A DNA stretch of 41,228 nt. Origin: Nitrospira sp. Its GTDB lineage: Bacteria > Nitrospirota > Nitrospiria > Nitrospirales > Nitrospiraceae. The stretch spans positions 316,246 to 357,473 of the forward strand of contig SWDG01000006.1 of NCBI GenBank assembly GCA_005116965.1, written 5' to 3'. Of this stretch, positions 7,904 to 15,876 are shown piece after piece. The position numbers and the translations under genes are program-made. The stretch's first letter is position 1. Each line of letters opens with the position of its first letter. Below the pieces are notes generated by a model. The model was not told the DNA's origin, did no database searches, and saw only the letters and a list, made by a program, of their open reading frames with translations.

Positions 7904-8737
7904 TCAGTTGGATGTGGTCGTTCCGATGAGATAGCGACGCAGGATGGCTTGCTCGATGCGCGAGCGTCCTCGATCGGGAGCTGGAAATCGAAGCACAAGA
8001 TGGAGCTTGCCGGATTCCGGTAGTTGGATGGTGATGCGCGGCTCCGGCGAAGGCGCTTCCAACAGATTGGCCTGCTCCAGCAACTTCATTTGCCGGACGG
8101 CTTCTTTCATGAACGGCGCACACTCGGCCTTGGCCGCCTCTACGAGGGTGCGTTCAGCCTTCTGCCAGTCGTCATCGATCTTGATCGGCACCACGAGTGT
8201 ATAGAGGCCGTACTCCTGGTCGGGATTCTCCTTGATCAAGGCATTCGTGAACAACAGGCTGTTGGGAAAGACGGCGACCCGACCGGTGTACAAGTGCGCG
8301 GATTGCCCGGGACCGATCTCCAGCAGCTTCGTCGCAAAGGCATCGTGGTCCAGTACTACACCACGGTGGCCCGCGATCTGAATTCGATCACCGACGGCAT
8401 ACACCTTGCTGCCCACTCGCAGCGCCGCGCCACTCCAACAGAGAATCAGTTCCTTTGTCGCCAAGACCATCGCCGCCGCCAGCGCGACGAGCGACACGGC
8501 AAACGCCTGGAGTTCATGGGCCCAGATGATCACCAGGCCGATGAGAAACGCGAGAACGACGGAATTTCTGGTCGTCACCACCCACCGGCGTTTCGACTCC
8601 ATCGAGAGCGTCTGATTGCCGGCGATCCACCGGACGGCCAGCGCTCTGACGCTGATCAAGAATAGCAACAGGATCAGCGATTTGAGTCCGTCCAATGCGA
8701 CGGAGCTGTCGATGGAAAACCACTCGCTTGGGGGCAC
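7904..8737 (-). CDS. MscS-family mechanosensitive channel protein
   Basis: A 277-residue membrane protein. Two or three hydrophobic helices fill about residues 18-95; the last (SLVALAAAMVLATKELI) is the Ala/Gly-rich pore helix of MscS. It is followed by the beta domain with VGDRIQIAGHRGVV and VFPNSLLFTNAL, both diagnostic, and an alpha/beta C-terminal part. MscS proteins release solutes on hypo-osmotic shock. The start is GTG at 8737, with GAGGA upstream. The lipoprotein gene ends only 9 bases before this start on the same strand, so the two probably share a transcript. Confidence 0.87.
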   Translation of the reverse strand: MPPSEWFSIDSSVALDGLKSLILLLFLISVRALAVRWIAGNQTLSMESKRRWVVTTRNSVVLAFLIGLVIIWAHELQAFAVSLVALAAAMVLATKELILCWSGAALRVGSKVYAVGDRIQIAGHRGVVLDHDAFATKLLEIGPGQSAHLYTGRVAVFPNSLLFTNALIKENPDQEYGLYTLVVPIKIDDDWQKAERTLVEAAKAECAPFMKEAVRQMKLLEQANLLEAPSPEPRITIQLPESGKLHLVLRFPAPDRGRSRIEQAILRRYLIGTTTSN

Positions 8738-8746
8738 GATCGTCCT

Positions 8747-9193
8747 CTATTTGGCGGTCAGTGTTTCGCGGGTACCCGGAACGCATTCCTCACGTTTCCA
8801 GTTCTTCAGGGTCTTGTTTTCGGAGAACGTTAAGGTGTATCGATAGCAATACAACGTAGGCTTGGTGGTTTCTGCCCCCTTGCCCATCAAGCCGGTGACC
8901 GAGTTGGAAGCGTCGGAGACGAATGAGGAGTTCCACGTCGTGAGGTCTTTCTCACTGAGTGCGAACCGATAGGCCCAGTGACTATCCCCGCCGAGGGCCG
9001 GAGTCTTGGCCGTGTGCGGGGGGCCGAGTCGGTCCCGGATCTCCTCCTGTGTCAGGCGACCGACCCCTTTCTTGAAATAGGTATCTCGCCAAGGCCCACC
9101 ACAGCCGGAAACGCCGATAACCAGCGCGACAAGCAGGGTACAGGTGACAAGAGGGAGGCACTTCTGGATGGCGAACCCAATCGAGACCGGCAT
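8747..9193 (-). CDS. Lipoprotein, possible SmpA/BamE-like fold
   Basis: About 148 residues with a lipoprotein signal: a hydrophobic stretch ending VIGVSGCGG, where the Cys would be lipidated. The mature part begins RDTYFKKGVGRLTQEEIRDR followed by LGPP, a helix-turn pattern seen in SmpA/OmlA-type outer-membrane lipoproteins, then a beta-rich C-terminal half with YCYRYTLTFSENKTLKNWK. The family assignment is tentative. The frame is open to 9265; I chose the ATG at 9193 because it leaves a normal-length signal peptide. It lies upstream of the MscS gene and diverges from the SUMF1-fold gene. Confidence 0.65.
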   Translation of the reverse strand: MPVSIGFAIQKCLPLVTCTLLVALVIGVSGCGGPWRDTYFKKGVGRLTQEEIRDRLGPPHTAKTPALGGDSHWAYRFALSEKDLTTWNSSFVSDASNSVTGLMGKGAETTKPTLYCYRYTLTFSENKTLKNWKREECVPGTRETLTAK

Positions 9194-9361
9194 GCTGACG
9201 CCTACGCTACACTGGACGATCGGTAAGTGCAACTCTTGCACGCAATCATCGACTATCATATTCAACGGGCTGCCGCCCTTGGATTATAGAACGGCTAAAT
9301 CGAGGTGGGCTGGATTTTAGCCTTACGTTTTCGGTACCTTAGTATCAGCTGAGGCCAACGT

Positions 9362-10342
9362 ATGGATGTCCGAAGAATTTTTACCGTGTGCATGACTAGT
9401 GCCCTGGCGCTCTTTCTACAGACAGGGCTTGCAGCGGCGACAGAAAGTCGGACCTCGAAGCCTGAGTCCGTCCCGTCAACTTCCCTCAAGCCGGATCTTC
9501 CTGCCATTTCAGCGAAACTTCCCGGCGCCACTGGCGATCCCAAAGCTGGAGAGAGAGGCAAGTCGTCGACCAATGGTGGCGCTCTGCACCAGCTGGCTGT
9601 GCTGTCCACGGCTGCGCCTGAACTGATTGGGAAAGATGGGGCGCCGATGGTCTTGGTGTCGGCCGGTGAGTTTGTCATGGGAAGCGAGAAAGGAGATGAA
9701 GACGAAGCCCCTACGCATCGCGTCTACCTCAATGCCTTCTATATCGACAAATTTGAGGTGACGAACGGACGATTCGCCAAGTACGTCGAAGCGATTCAGA
9801 GCGAACCTCCATGGGGATTCACGGACAAGGAGACGCCTGTGATCCATGCCGAGCGTCCTGTCCGCTGGGTGAACTGGATGGATGCGATGGGCTATTGTCT
9901 CTGGCTGGGGAAACGGCTGCCCGCAGAGGCGGAGTGGGAAAAGGCGGCACGCGGGACTGATGAACGGACCTATCCGTGGGGAAACGATCCGCCGACTCCA
10001 GTCCACGCGGTCTATGGGTTGAAGGAAGGCGGTGCGGAGACAGTGTCGGTCATCGGCAATCACCACATGGGGCAAAGCCCGTACGGTGTGCAGGATCTAG
10101 CCGGCAATCTCTACGAATGGGTGATGGACTGGTACGCCGAGGATTTTTATTCCGGTTTTATCAACAGCCCCGCGATCAATCCACGTGGACCCAGCGAAGG
10201 GACAGCCAAAGTCCAGCGCGGTGGATCCTACATCAATACGCCGTATCGGCTACGGTCTTCGTTTCGCACGAAGGGTGATCCGACCGAGCAGGATCCTAAC
10301 GTCGGCTTCCGTTGTGTCCAGGATGCTCCAAGACAACCGTAG
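9362..10342 (+). CDS. Exported SUMF1/formylglycine-enzyme-fold protein
   Basis: A 326-residue protein with a signal peptide (MDVRRIFTVCMTSALALFLQ, cleavage near LAAATES), a Pro/Ser/Lys-rich linker to about residue 90, and a complete SUMF1 domain: PMVLVSAGEFVMGSEKGDED, FEVTNGRFAKYV, RLPAEAEWEKAARG, NLYEWVMDWY, RGGSY and a terminal NVGFRC. True formylglycine-generating enzymes have two active-site cysteines just after GGSY; here the residues are INTPYRLRSS with no Cys, so it is unlikely to make formylglycine. Exported relatives are usually structural or ligand-binding. No clear ribosome-binding site precedes the ATG. Confidence 0.85.
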   Translation: MDVRRIFTVCMTSALALFLQTGLAAATESRTSKPESVPSTSLKPDLPAISAKLPGATGDPKAGERGKSSTNGGALHQLAVLSTAAPELIGKDGAPMVLVSAGEFVMGSEKGDEDEAPTHRVYLNAFYIDKFEVTNGRFAKYVEAIQSEPPWGFTDKETPVIHAERPVRWVNWMDAMGYCLWLGKRLPAEAEWEKAARGTDERTYPWGNDPPTPVHAVYGLKEGGAETVSVIGNHHMGQSPYGVQDLAGNLYEWVMDWYAEDFYSGFINSPAINPRGPSEGTAKVQRGGSYINTPYRLRSSFRTKGDPTEQDPNVGFRCVQDAPRQP

Positions 10343-10449
10343 GATCCACACCCGGTTCATCCGATTCTAGGAACATACGTGGGCATCTGCAGTCTGCCCT
10401 CCAATCACCAACGATGGGACGTCTTCTGCGCTGAGCCAGGGAGGAACTC

Positions 10450-11268
10450 ATGAAACGATACCGTGTGAAGTCCGGCGCCAAGCTTTCGTTGAAACAGTAT
10501 GATCCGGACGACACTGGGGAGTACAAAAAGAGCGACCAAGGGAAAGAAAAGGCAAAAGCGGAAACGGCCACACTCATCGCCGAGCTCGATGGACTCCAAG
10601 AGCGTCTGTATGCCAACGCGACTCGATCGCTTCTTATCGTCCTGCAGGGGATGGATACGAGTGGAAAGGATGGGACCATCAAGAGCGTGATGTCCGGCAT
10701 CAACCCGCAGGGATGCAAAGTGGCGGCCTTCAAGGCTCCTTCCAAGGAGGAATTGGCTCGTGATTTCCTGTGGCGTATTCACCGCGAAGTTCCTCCCAAA
10801 GGCTACATTGGGATCTTCAACCGATCGCATTATGAGGATGTCTTGATTACACGGGTGCACGGGTGGGTATCCGAGAAAATCGCCAAGTGCCGCTTGGACC
10901 AGATCAAAGAATTCGAGGAGCTGCTGACTGAGAACGGCACGACCGTGCTCAAGTTCTTTCTCCATATTTCAAAGGAAGAGCAGAAGGAACGGTTGGAGGC
11001 CCGCATTGCCGATCCAGAGAAGCGCTGGAAGTGGAGTTCCGGCGATCTTGAGGAGCGCAAGTTGTGGGATGAGTATCAGAAAGCCTTCGAAGACGTCCTC
11101 TCGGCCACGAGTACCGAGCGAACGCCGTGGTATGTCGTACCGGCCAATCGGAAGTGGTACCGCAATCTGATCGTGGCTGAGCGTGTCGTTGGTGCGTTGG
11201 AAGAGATGAGTCTCAAGACGCCCCCGGCGCCGGAAGGTGTAGATTTCACCAAGCTCAGGATTGTGTAG
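10450..11268 (+). CDS. ppk2: Polyphosphate kinase 2 family protein
   Basis: A 272-residue cytosolic enzyme of the PPK2 family, which transfers phosphate between polyphosphate and nucleotides. The Walker A segment GMDTSGKDGT (residues 67-76) and the Walker B/lid segment GIFNRSHYEDV (121-131) are intact, with the lid arginines downstream (LEERKLWDEYQKAFED). N-terminal KRYRVKSGAKLSLKQYDPDD resembles the subgroup that preferentially phosphorylates nucleoside mono- or diphosphates, but the preferred nucleotide cannot be read from sequence. The ATG at 10450 has GGGAGGA upstream. It is a single gene between the SUMF1-fold and MauE-like genes. Confidence 0.93.
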   Translation: MKRYRVKSGAKLSLKQYDPDDTGEYKKSDQGKEKAKAETATLIAELDGLQERLYANATRSLLIVLQGMDTSGKDGTIKSVMSGINPQGCKVAAFKAPSKEELARDFLWRIHREVPPKGYIGIFNRSHYEDVLITRVHGWVSEKIAKCRLDQIKEFEELLTENGTTVLKFFLHISKEEQKERLEARIADPEKRWKWSSGDLEERKLWDEYQKAFEDVLSATSTERTPWYVVPANRKWYRNLIVAERVVGALEEMSLKTPPAPEGVDFTKLRIV

Positions 11269-11397
11269 CGGGGCGTCAGCGCGATATTGATCGATCGGTG
11301 CAGCCATGCGCGCGTCGTCACGGGTGCGGCAGGAAAGAAGGAGGAGTGCGGCAGGAGCACCGCGTTCCTCCTTCTTCTTTATGCGGGAGTCTCCTCT

Positions 11398-11838
11398 ATG
11401 AATTGGACCCTCGTGACGTGGTGTTGCCGCCTGTTGATCGGAGGCGTGCTCTTGGCCTCAGCCTTAGGAAAATCACTGAATCTGCCAGGATTCGTCGAGA
11501 TCGTGGTCACCTACCGGCTGTTCCCATACTGGACGCTGTGGCCAGTGGCGCTTGTCATCACCGCGCTGGAGTGGGTGCTTGCGGTGTGGATCCTGTTCGG
11601 ATGGCGGCTCCAGACCGGTGCACGCATTGCGCTGATTCTGAACGCGGTCTATGCGGCAGGGCTTGTGGTCACGCTTGTCCGCGGCCTCGATCTTCCAAAC
11701 TGTGGCTGCTACGGCGTGTTCTTCTCTCTGCCTTTGCGATGGTATTCTCCGCTTGAAGATCTTGTGTTGGTCGGCATCTGCGCTGTGTTACGCCTCGGTG
11801 CCAAGAAGCGTCAGGTCACTCTTGACATGGTTTCCTAA
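11398..11838 (+). CDS. MauE/DoxX-like membrane protein
   Basis: A 146-residue protein with four hydrophobic helices (about residues 7-24, 45-68, 76-95 and 120-133) and the motif PNCGCYGVF, with C102 and C104 at the membrane boundary. This four-helix bundle with a CxC pair is characteristic of MauE/DoxX-like proteins, thought to act in disulfide or redox handling outside the cytoplasm. The frame is open from 11287, but the ATG at 11398 has GGGAG nearby and begins the first helix. MauE proteins can serve MauG-type enzymes; the di-heme peroxidase here is 3.6 kb away, so no link can be claimed. Confidence 0.75.
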   Translation: MNWTLVTWCCRLLIGGVLLASALGKSLNLPGFVEIVVTYRLFPYWTLWPVALVITALEWVLAVWILFGWRLQTGARIALILNAVYAAGLVVTLVRGLDLPNCGCYGVFFSLPLRWYSPLEDLVLVGICAVLRLGAKKRQVTLDMVS

Positions 11839-12059
11839 TGAGCGTAGTGAGGACAGTGCGGCCCATCGTTTCACGGAAGTTCGAGAGATCGGGTAGACCG
11901 CGCGGCTGCCATCCAGGTCTCTCGGTGACTTCATCGCGAGAGGAGGGTGGAAATGGACGATACGACGCCACCTGGCCCATCAGGCCCACCGATTCACGAG
12001 TGGGTTTCTCGTCGGTCTTGCTAGCCGATTCTTCGCTGGCTGTGTCAGAATGGCACGCA

Positions 12060-12082
12060 TGGCCCTCATATCATGAGGGCCA
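12060..12082. repeat. Perfect short palindrome
   Basis: GGCCCTCAT and ATGAGGGCC flank a 3-base loop (ATC), forming a perfect 9-bp stem, extended by an outer T-A pair. No T-tract follows on either strand, so it does not look like an intrinsic terminator. It overlaps the end of the possible membrane-protein remnant. Confidence 0.5.
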
Positions 12083-12239
12083 AAGCCATAGAGCGGAGAG
12101 CCTTTGGAAGCAGGAGGAACACAGACACCCGGAACTGACGAGGTCTTCCCCGACTGGAAACCTTGGACGACTTGTCTCGTGTGGGTCTTCTGGGCCGCAA
12201 CAACTGAGAGCATCATAGTCCGGCGTCCTAAGCGCCGAT

Positions 12240-12290
12240 CACGGGCGACCTCCCACCGTAGTGCAAGGTCGCTCGTGCTATTTTATGAGC
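12240..12290 (+). terminator. Probable rho-independent terminator
   Basis: CACGGGCGACCT (12240-12251) pairs with AGGTCGCTCGTG (12266-12277): 12 bp with one G-T pair, loop of 14 bases, followed by CTATTTTATG. The T-rich tail is on the plus-strand side, fitting termination of rightward transcription from the MauE-like gene region. It sits just beyond the end of the convergent glycerophosphodiesterase gene and could act on both. Confidence 0.6.
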
Positions 12291-12320
12291 CTTCTTCAAC
12301 GCCGATGGTTGTGTGGCCTT

Positions 12321-13010
12321 TCAGATAAGGTCCGGAAAGTCGGAGATAATCCCGTCCACACCGAGCATCTTCATCCGTTTGATTGCGGCCGGTTTGTCGA
12401 TGGTGTAGACGAACACAAGCAGGCGTGCGTCATGGAGGCGATGCACGAGGGGTTTGGTTACCGTATCGATGCGCACACCGACATGAGTGGCCTGGAGACT
12501 GATGGCTGTGGCCCCAGGATCATCGGGCAGCCGTTTGAACAACGCCATCGTCTGAGCCTTCGGATCAATCCTTCGCACGTGTTGGAGTTCTTCGTGGAGA
12601 AACGAGGCGTAGATCACAGATCCGTTGAAGCCGCTACCACGCACCGTTGCACAGGCATCGTAGGTCAGGCCCGGCACTTTCAATTCCAAGATCAACCCGA
12701 TCCGACCGCTGGCTATGGCGAGCGTCTCCTCGAGGGTCGGGACTTTCTGGTTGCTCTCGGCGTCTAATTTTCGGGTGTCTTCTAACGCGAGTTCGGCGAT
12801 GGATCCTTGGCCATCTGTCGTGCGGTCGACCCGCTCATCATGCAGGAGAACGAGCATGCCGTCGGCGGTCCTCCGGACATCGATTTCCGTGAAGTGGCAG
12901 CGAAGATTGATCGCGGGTTCGATCGACGCGAGAGTATTTTCTGGCCGGTAGCCGCAGGCGCCTCGATGTCCGATGCGGAGGATCGTGCTCGTAGGGCTTT
13001 CTTTTGTCAT
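12321..13010 (-). CDS. ugpQ: Glycerophosphodiester phosphodiesterase
   Basis: A 229-residue protein of the GDPD family, which hydrolyses glycerophosphodiesters to glycerol 3-phosphate and an alcohol. Motifs are IGHRGACGYRPENTLAS (catalytic His and Arg), FTEIDVRRTADGMLVLLHDE (metal-binding Glu/Asp and second His), LILELKVP (third metal Glu), and the C-terminal MLGVDGIISDFPDL typical of the UgpQ group. Length matches cytosolic UgpQ-type enzymes (about 230-250), and there is no signal peptide. The ATG at 13010 has AGGA about 10 bases upstream. It diverges from the decayed small gene at 13.0-13.3 kb. Confidence 0.92.
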   Translation of the reverse strand: MTKESPTSTILRIGHRGACGYRPENTLASIEPAINLRCHFTEIDVRRTADGMLVLLHDERVDRTTDGQGSIAELALEDTRKLDAESNQKVPTLEETLAIASGRIGLILELKVPGLTYDACATVRGSGFNGSVIYASFLHEELQHVRRIDPKAQTMALFKRLPDDPGATAISLQATHVGVRIDTVTKPLVHRLHDARLLVFVYTIDKPAAIKRMKMLGVDGIISDFPDLI

Positions 13011-13032
13011 GGCTCTGTCCTACCATATCGCA

Positions 13033-13321
13033 GTGGCTGAAAAGAAATTGAAAAGAAACTTGTTGCCCAAGGGGGCGCGACGGCGTCGGAAACCGGTTGG
13101 AGCCTCGACTGGCCTGGCCGCTGGTGCATTGCAAGCCGTTGCAGTCGGCATTGGGCATTCGGCAACAGCACGCGAAAACCCTCTTAGTATCGGATGACCT
13201 CATCGCCAAACAAGTCGAGGCGCTCGATCGCATGACGCAGGCCGCCACCAAATTCAATCCCGACAAAATCAAGATGGACGATTTGGCAAAGTCTGGCGGC
13301 ACTCCGGACGAAGCTGAGTAA
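13033..13321 (+). pseudogene. Small conserved-looking gene with two frameshifts
   Basis: Three frames in succession give protein-like sequence: VAE at 13033, then KEIEKKLVAQGGATASETGW from 13041 in a second frame, then PLVHCKPLQSALGIRQQHAK continuing to QVEALDRMTQAATKFNPDKI and a stop at 13321 in a third. The second shift falls on a tandem duplication of TGGCC (13110-13119); removing one copy restores SLDWPLVHCKP in frame. The first shift fits loss of one A from the run at 13040-13043. Restored, the product would be about 95 residues, mostly helical, of unknown function. It lies 80 bases upstream of the pterin dehydratase gene. A TTG at 13097 could still start the last 74 codons. Confidence 0.5.
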
Positions 13322-13401
13322 TCAGTTCCTATCCTTCTGCTTGTTTCTCAACCGAGCACCCCTTTACAATGTTTTATTGGTTTTTTCGTAAGGAGGACGT
13401 G

Positions 13402-13752
13402 ATGAGTCTGGCCGACAATAAATGCATTCCCTGTCGTGGTGGCGTGCCGCCGGTGCCGAATGATCGTGCGCAAGCCTTACTGAAGGAACTGGGTCGTGGG
13501 TGGTCACTGAACGGGCAGGGGCATCTCGAGCGGCTCTTTACCTTCCAGGATTTTGCACAGGCCTTGGCCTATGTGAACAAGGTTGGGGCCATCGCAGAGG
13601 CCGAAGGCCATCATCCCGACCTCTATCTGGCCTGGGGTAAATGCAAAGTCGAAATTTGGACGCACAAGATCAACGGCCTGACGGAAAGCGATTTCTATCT
13701 GGCAGCAAAAGCGGACCGTGAGTTTGAAGCGTTTCGAGCTGCCGCTAGTTAG
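13402..13752 (+). CDS. phhB: Pterin-4a-carbinolamine dehydratase
   Basis: A 116-residue protein of the PCD/DCoH family, which dehydrates 4a-hydroxytetrahydrobiopterin to recycle pterin cofactor. Diagnostic sequence is AEAEGHHPDLYLAWGKCKVE, carrying the active-site His pair and Pro, followed by WTHKINGLTESDFYLAAKAD. An N-terminal CIPC pair (C8, C11 in MSLADNKCIPCRGG) is a common extra in bacterial members. The frame is open from 13369, but the ATG at 13402 has AAGGAGG 6 bases upstream. No aromatic amino acid hydroxylase is visible in the window, so its partner is unknown; bacterial PCDs also occur without one. Confidence 0.9.
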   Translation: MSLADNKCIPCRGGVPPVPNDRAQALLKELGRGWSLNGQGHLERLFTFQDFAQALAYVNKVGAIAEAEGHHPDLYLAWGKCKVEIWTHKINGLTESDFYLAAKADREFEAFRAAAS

Positions 13753-13792
13753 GTACTAGACACTTACCTGCCATGAACGTACGAGGCAGTAG

Positions 13793-15643
13793 ATGAGCGA
13801 TGAAGCAAGAGTGGCGCTCGTCAATATGCCGTTCAGCTATGCGAAGTATCCCTCCATTCAACTCGGCACTCTTTCCACGCTTCTGAAAGCCAGTGGCATT
13901 CCCCTCGATTGTCATCATATGAACGTCCGATTCGCTCACCTGATCGGCGTGGAGTTACACGAAAGCATTTGCGAGAAGCGCGCGCTCTTCGGCGAGTGGC
14001 TGTTCTCTTCCCTCCTGTTTCAAGACAATCCGAAACGCGCGGAGTACCCACGCATATTCAAGCCGGTCTTCGAACAGCTGTCCCAAGAGTGCGGCAAACC
14101 GATTGGCTACTTCGAAGAAATGGCGACTCGCATCGCACCGCAATTTCTCACCTGGGCCCTCACCGCCATCGATTGGGGACAGTACAAGCTGGTTGGGTTT
14201 ACCTCGACGTTCGATCAGAACGTCGCGAGCCTGACGATGGCCAAGCTCATCAAGGATCTGTACCCCGACGTGACGATCGTCTTCGGCGGAGCCAACTTCG
14301 ACGGTGAGATGGGGCTTGAACATTTCAGAGCGTTCCCCTTCATCGATCACGTGGTGGTCGGGGAGGGAGAAGAAAGTTTCTTGCCATTGGTTCGCCAGGT
14401 TCTGGCCGGCAAGACAGAGGACTATCCCAACGGTGTGACCTACCGCCAGGGCGACAAGATTATGCTCACGCCGAATGCGTCGCTCTTCTCCGATTTTGCC
14501 AAGACCGGTCCACCCGACTATGACGACTACTATCGCTTGCTCACTGAGCTGGGTGACAAGGCGCAAGGTCTCGATCGAATCCTATTGTATGAGGGTTCTC
14601 GTGGCTGTTGGTGGGGCGAGAAACATCACTGTACGTTTTGCGGCCTCAATGCGCAGAGCATGAAGTTCCGGGCCAAGGCGCCGGAGCAAGTCTTACAGGA
14701 AATCGCCGATCTCTCACAGCGTTACGATGCGGTCCGATTTCGTCTCGTCGATAACATCATCGACATGGGCTATATCGACAACCTCTTCGGCAAGTTGGCG
14801 GAGGACCACTGCGACTTGGATGTGTTCATCGAAACCAAAAGCAATCTGCAGAAGCGCCAGATCAAGGCCTTGGCCGCTGGTGGGGTGAAGTGCATGCAGC
14901 CAGGCTTGGAAAGCCTGAGTGTGAACCAGCTACGCGCGATGGACAAGGGCGTCACGCCGATGCAGAATATTGTTTGCCTCAAGTGGAGCCTCTACTATCA
15001 CGTGATGGTGTCGTGGAATATTTTGCTGGGGTTCCCAGGCGAGACCAACGAGGATTATCAGCGGCAACTCGATCTGATTCCGTCACTGCTTCATCTTCAA
15101 CCACCCGAAGCCACAGGAAAATTCTGGCTCCAGCGCTTCAGCCCCTACTTCACTAGGCCGCATGAGTATGGGATCCGCATCACCGGGCCGGGGATGGCGT
15201 ATGACTATGTGTACGATGCGCGGCAGGTCGATCTAAAAAAGATCGCCTATGATTTTGAGTATGAACTCGACCACTGGCCGGTTGATCCGCATCTGTATCA
15301 AAAGCTGGTTGCTGCAATCGAAGGCTGGCAACGCATGTATCGGTCGAGGGACAAACCGTTTCTGTATTATTCGAAGGCGCCAAATTATGTGACCATCTAC
15401 GACGGCCGGAATCCGAAGGCGCCGACACGTCGACGGTATGAAGGCTTGGCGTCATTGGTGATTGAGGTCTGTAATGAATCGGCAAAGACGGCGGAGCAGA
15501 TTCGAGCAGTCGTAGCAGGTCGAACCGATTGCAGTAATGCGATCCTCCAGCCCATTCTCAACGACCTCACTGCACAGCGGGTCTTGTACGAAGAGCGGGG
15601 AAAATATTTTACGCTAGCAATTCCTGAAAATCAGAACTTGTAA
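13793..15643 (+). CDS. B12-binding radical SAM protein, RiPP-maturation (C-methyltransferase) type
   Basis: A 616-residue protein in three parts. Residues 1-200 form a cobalamin-binding-like Rossmann domain (VALVNMPF at the start, TIVFGGANFDGEMG, VVVGEGEESF). Residues 260-480 are the radical SAM core, with cluster cysteines in the uncommon spacing C272-x7-C280-x2-C283, within SRGCWWGEKHHCTFCGLN. The last 90 residues look like a winged-helix or recognition domain. The extended cluster motif is the hallmark of the family annotated as RiPP maturation radical SAM protein 1 or C-methyltransferase, whose members modify ribosomal peptides. GAGG lies 7 bases before the ATG. It sits 40 bases after the pterin dehydratase gene. 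No leader-type precursor peptide was found beside it, so its substrate is unknown. Confidence 0.85.
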   Translation: MSDEARVALVNMPFSYAKYPSIQLGTLSTLLKASGIPLDCHHMNVRFAHLIGVELHESICEKRALFGEWLFSSLLFQDNPKRAEYPRIFKPVFEQLSQECGKPIGYFEEMATRIAPQFLTWALTAIDWGQYKLVGFTSTFDQNVASLTMAKLIKDLYPDVTIVFGGANFDGEMGLEHFRAFPFIDHVVVGEGEESFLPLVRQVLAGKTEDYPNGVTYRQGDKIMLTPNASLFSDFAKTGPPDYDDYYRLLTELGDKAQGLDRILLYEGSRGCWWGEKHHCTFCGLNAQSMKFRAKAPEQVLQEIADLSQRYDAVRFRLVDNIIDMGYIDNLFGKLAEDHCDLDVFIETKSNLQKRQIKALAAGGVKCMQPGLESLSVNQLRAMDKGVTPMQNIVCLKWSLYYHVMVSWNILLGFPGETNEDYQRQLDLIPSLLHLQPPEATGKFWLQRFSPYFTRPHEYGIRITGPGMAYDYVYDARQVDLKKIAYDFEYELDHWPVDPHLYQKLVAAIEGWQRMYRSRDKPFLYYSKAPNYVTIYDGRNPKAPTRRRYEGLASLVIEVCNESAKTAEQIRAVVAGRTDCSNAILQPILNDLTAQRVLYEERGKYFTLAIPENQNL

Positions 15644-15694
15644 CCCTCATCCAAGATCTACCGACATAATCCGTTCGCGCTGAGCCCCTGACGA

Positions 15695-15760
15695 GTGGAA
15701 AATTGCTATCCGGTTGCAGGCGTTTGCTGTTGCGCACTAATATGTTCTCAAGGTACTTGA
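15695..15760 (+). other. Tiny Cys-rich open frame
   Basis: A 21-codon GTG-started frame that translates to MENCYPVAGVCCCALICSQG plus one residue, with five cysteines. It lies 52 bases downstream of the radical SAM gene. Short Cys-rich peptides after a VAG sequence recall RiPP core regions, but there is no ribosome-binding site and no leader, and a frame this short can arise by chance. Listed only because the neighbouring enzyme lacks a visible substrate. Confidence 0.12.
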
Positions 15761-15876
15761 CGAGACTGGGCACCCCTGAGACCGAGGTGCAGCTAGTGGC
15801 TTGAAGAAGCATCCTGGCTGAGGCACTCGGTGTTTCGTCCGCTCAGGGAGACAAATGGATAAACGAAGGAGATAGT

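Larger units (their letters stand above)
11839..12320. other. Gene-poor region with remnants and hairpins
   Basis: About 480 bases without a convincing gene. A 23-codon frame at 11953-12024 (MDDTTPPGPSGPPIHEW) follows a strong AGGAGGGTGG. In the next frame the reading continues as GFLVGLASRFFAGCVRMARM and ends at 12076, so a one-frame shift could join them into a small membrane protein. A further open frame at 12104-12328 (EAGGTQTPGTDEVFPDWKPW) also has protein-like composition. Together these suggest a degraded small gene. Two inverted repeats are listed separately. Confidence 0.35.

Noticed and set aside
12838-13302. Minus-strand frame of 154 codons over the glycerophosphodiesterase start
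   Set aside because: Overlaps a clear gene on the same strand in another frame and has Cys/Arg/Ser-rich shadow composition.
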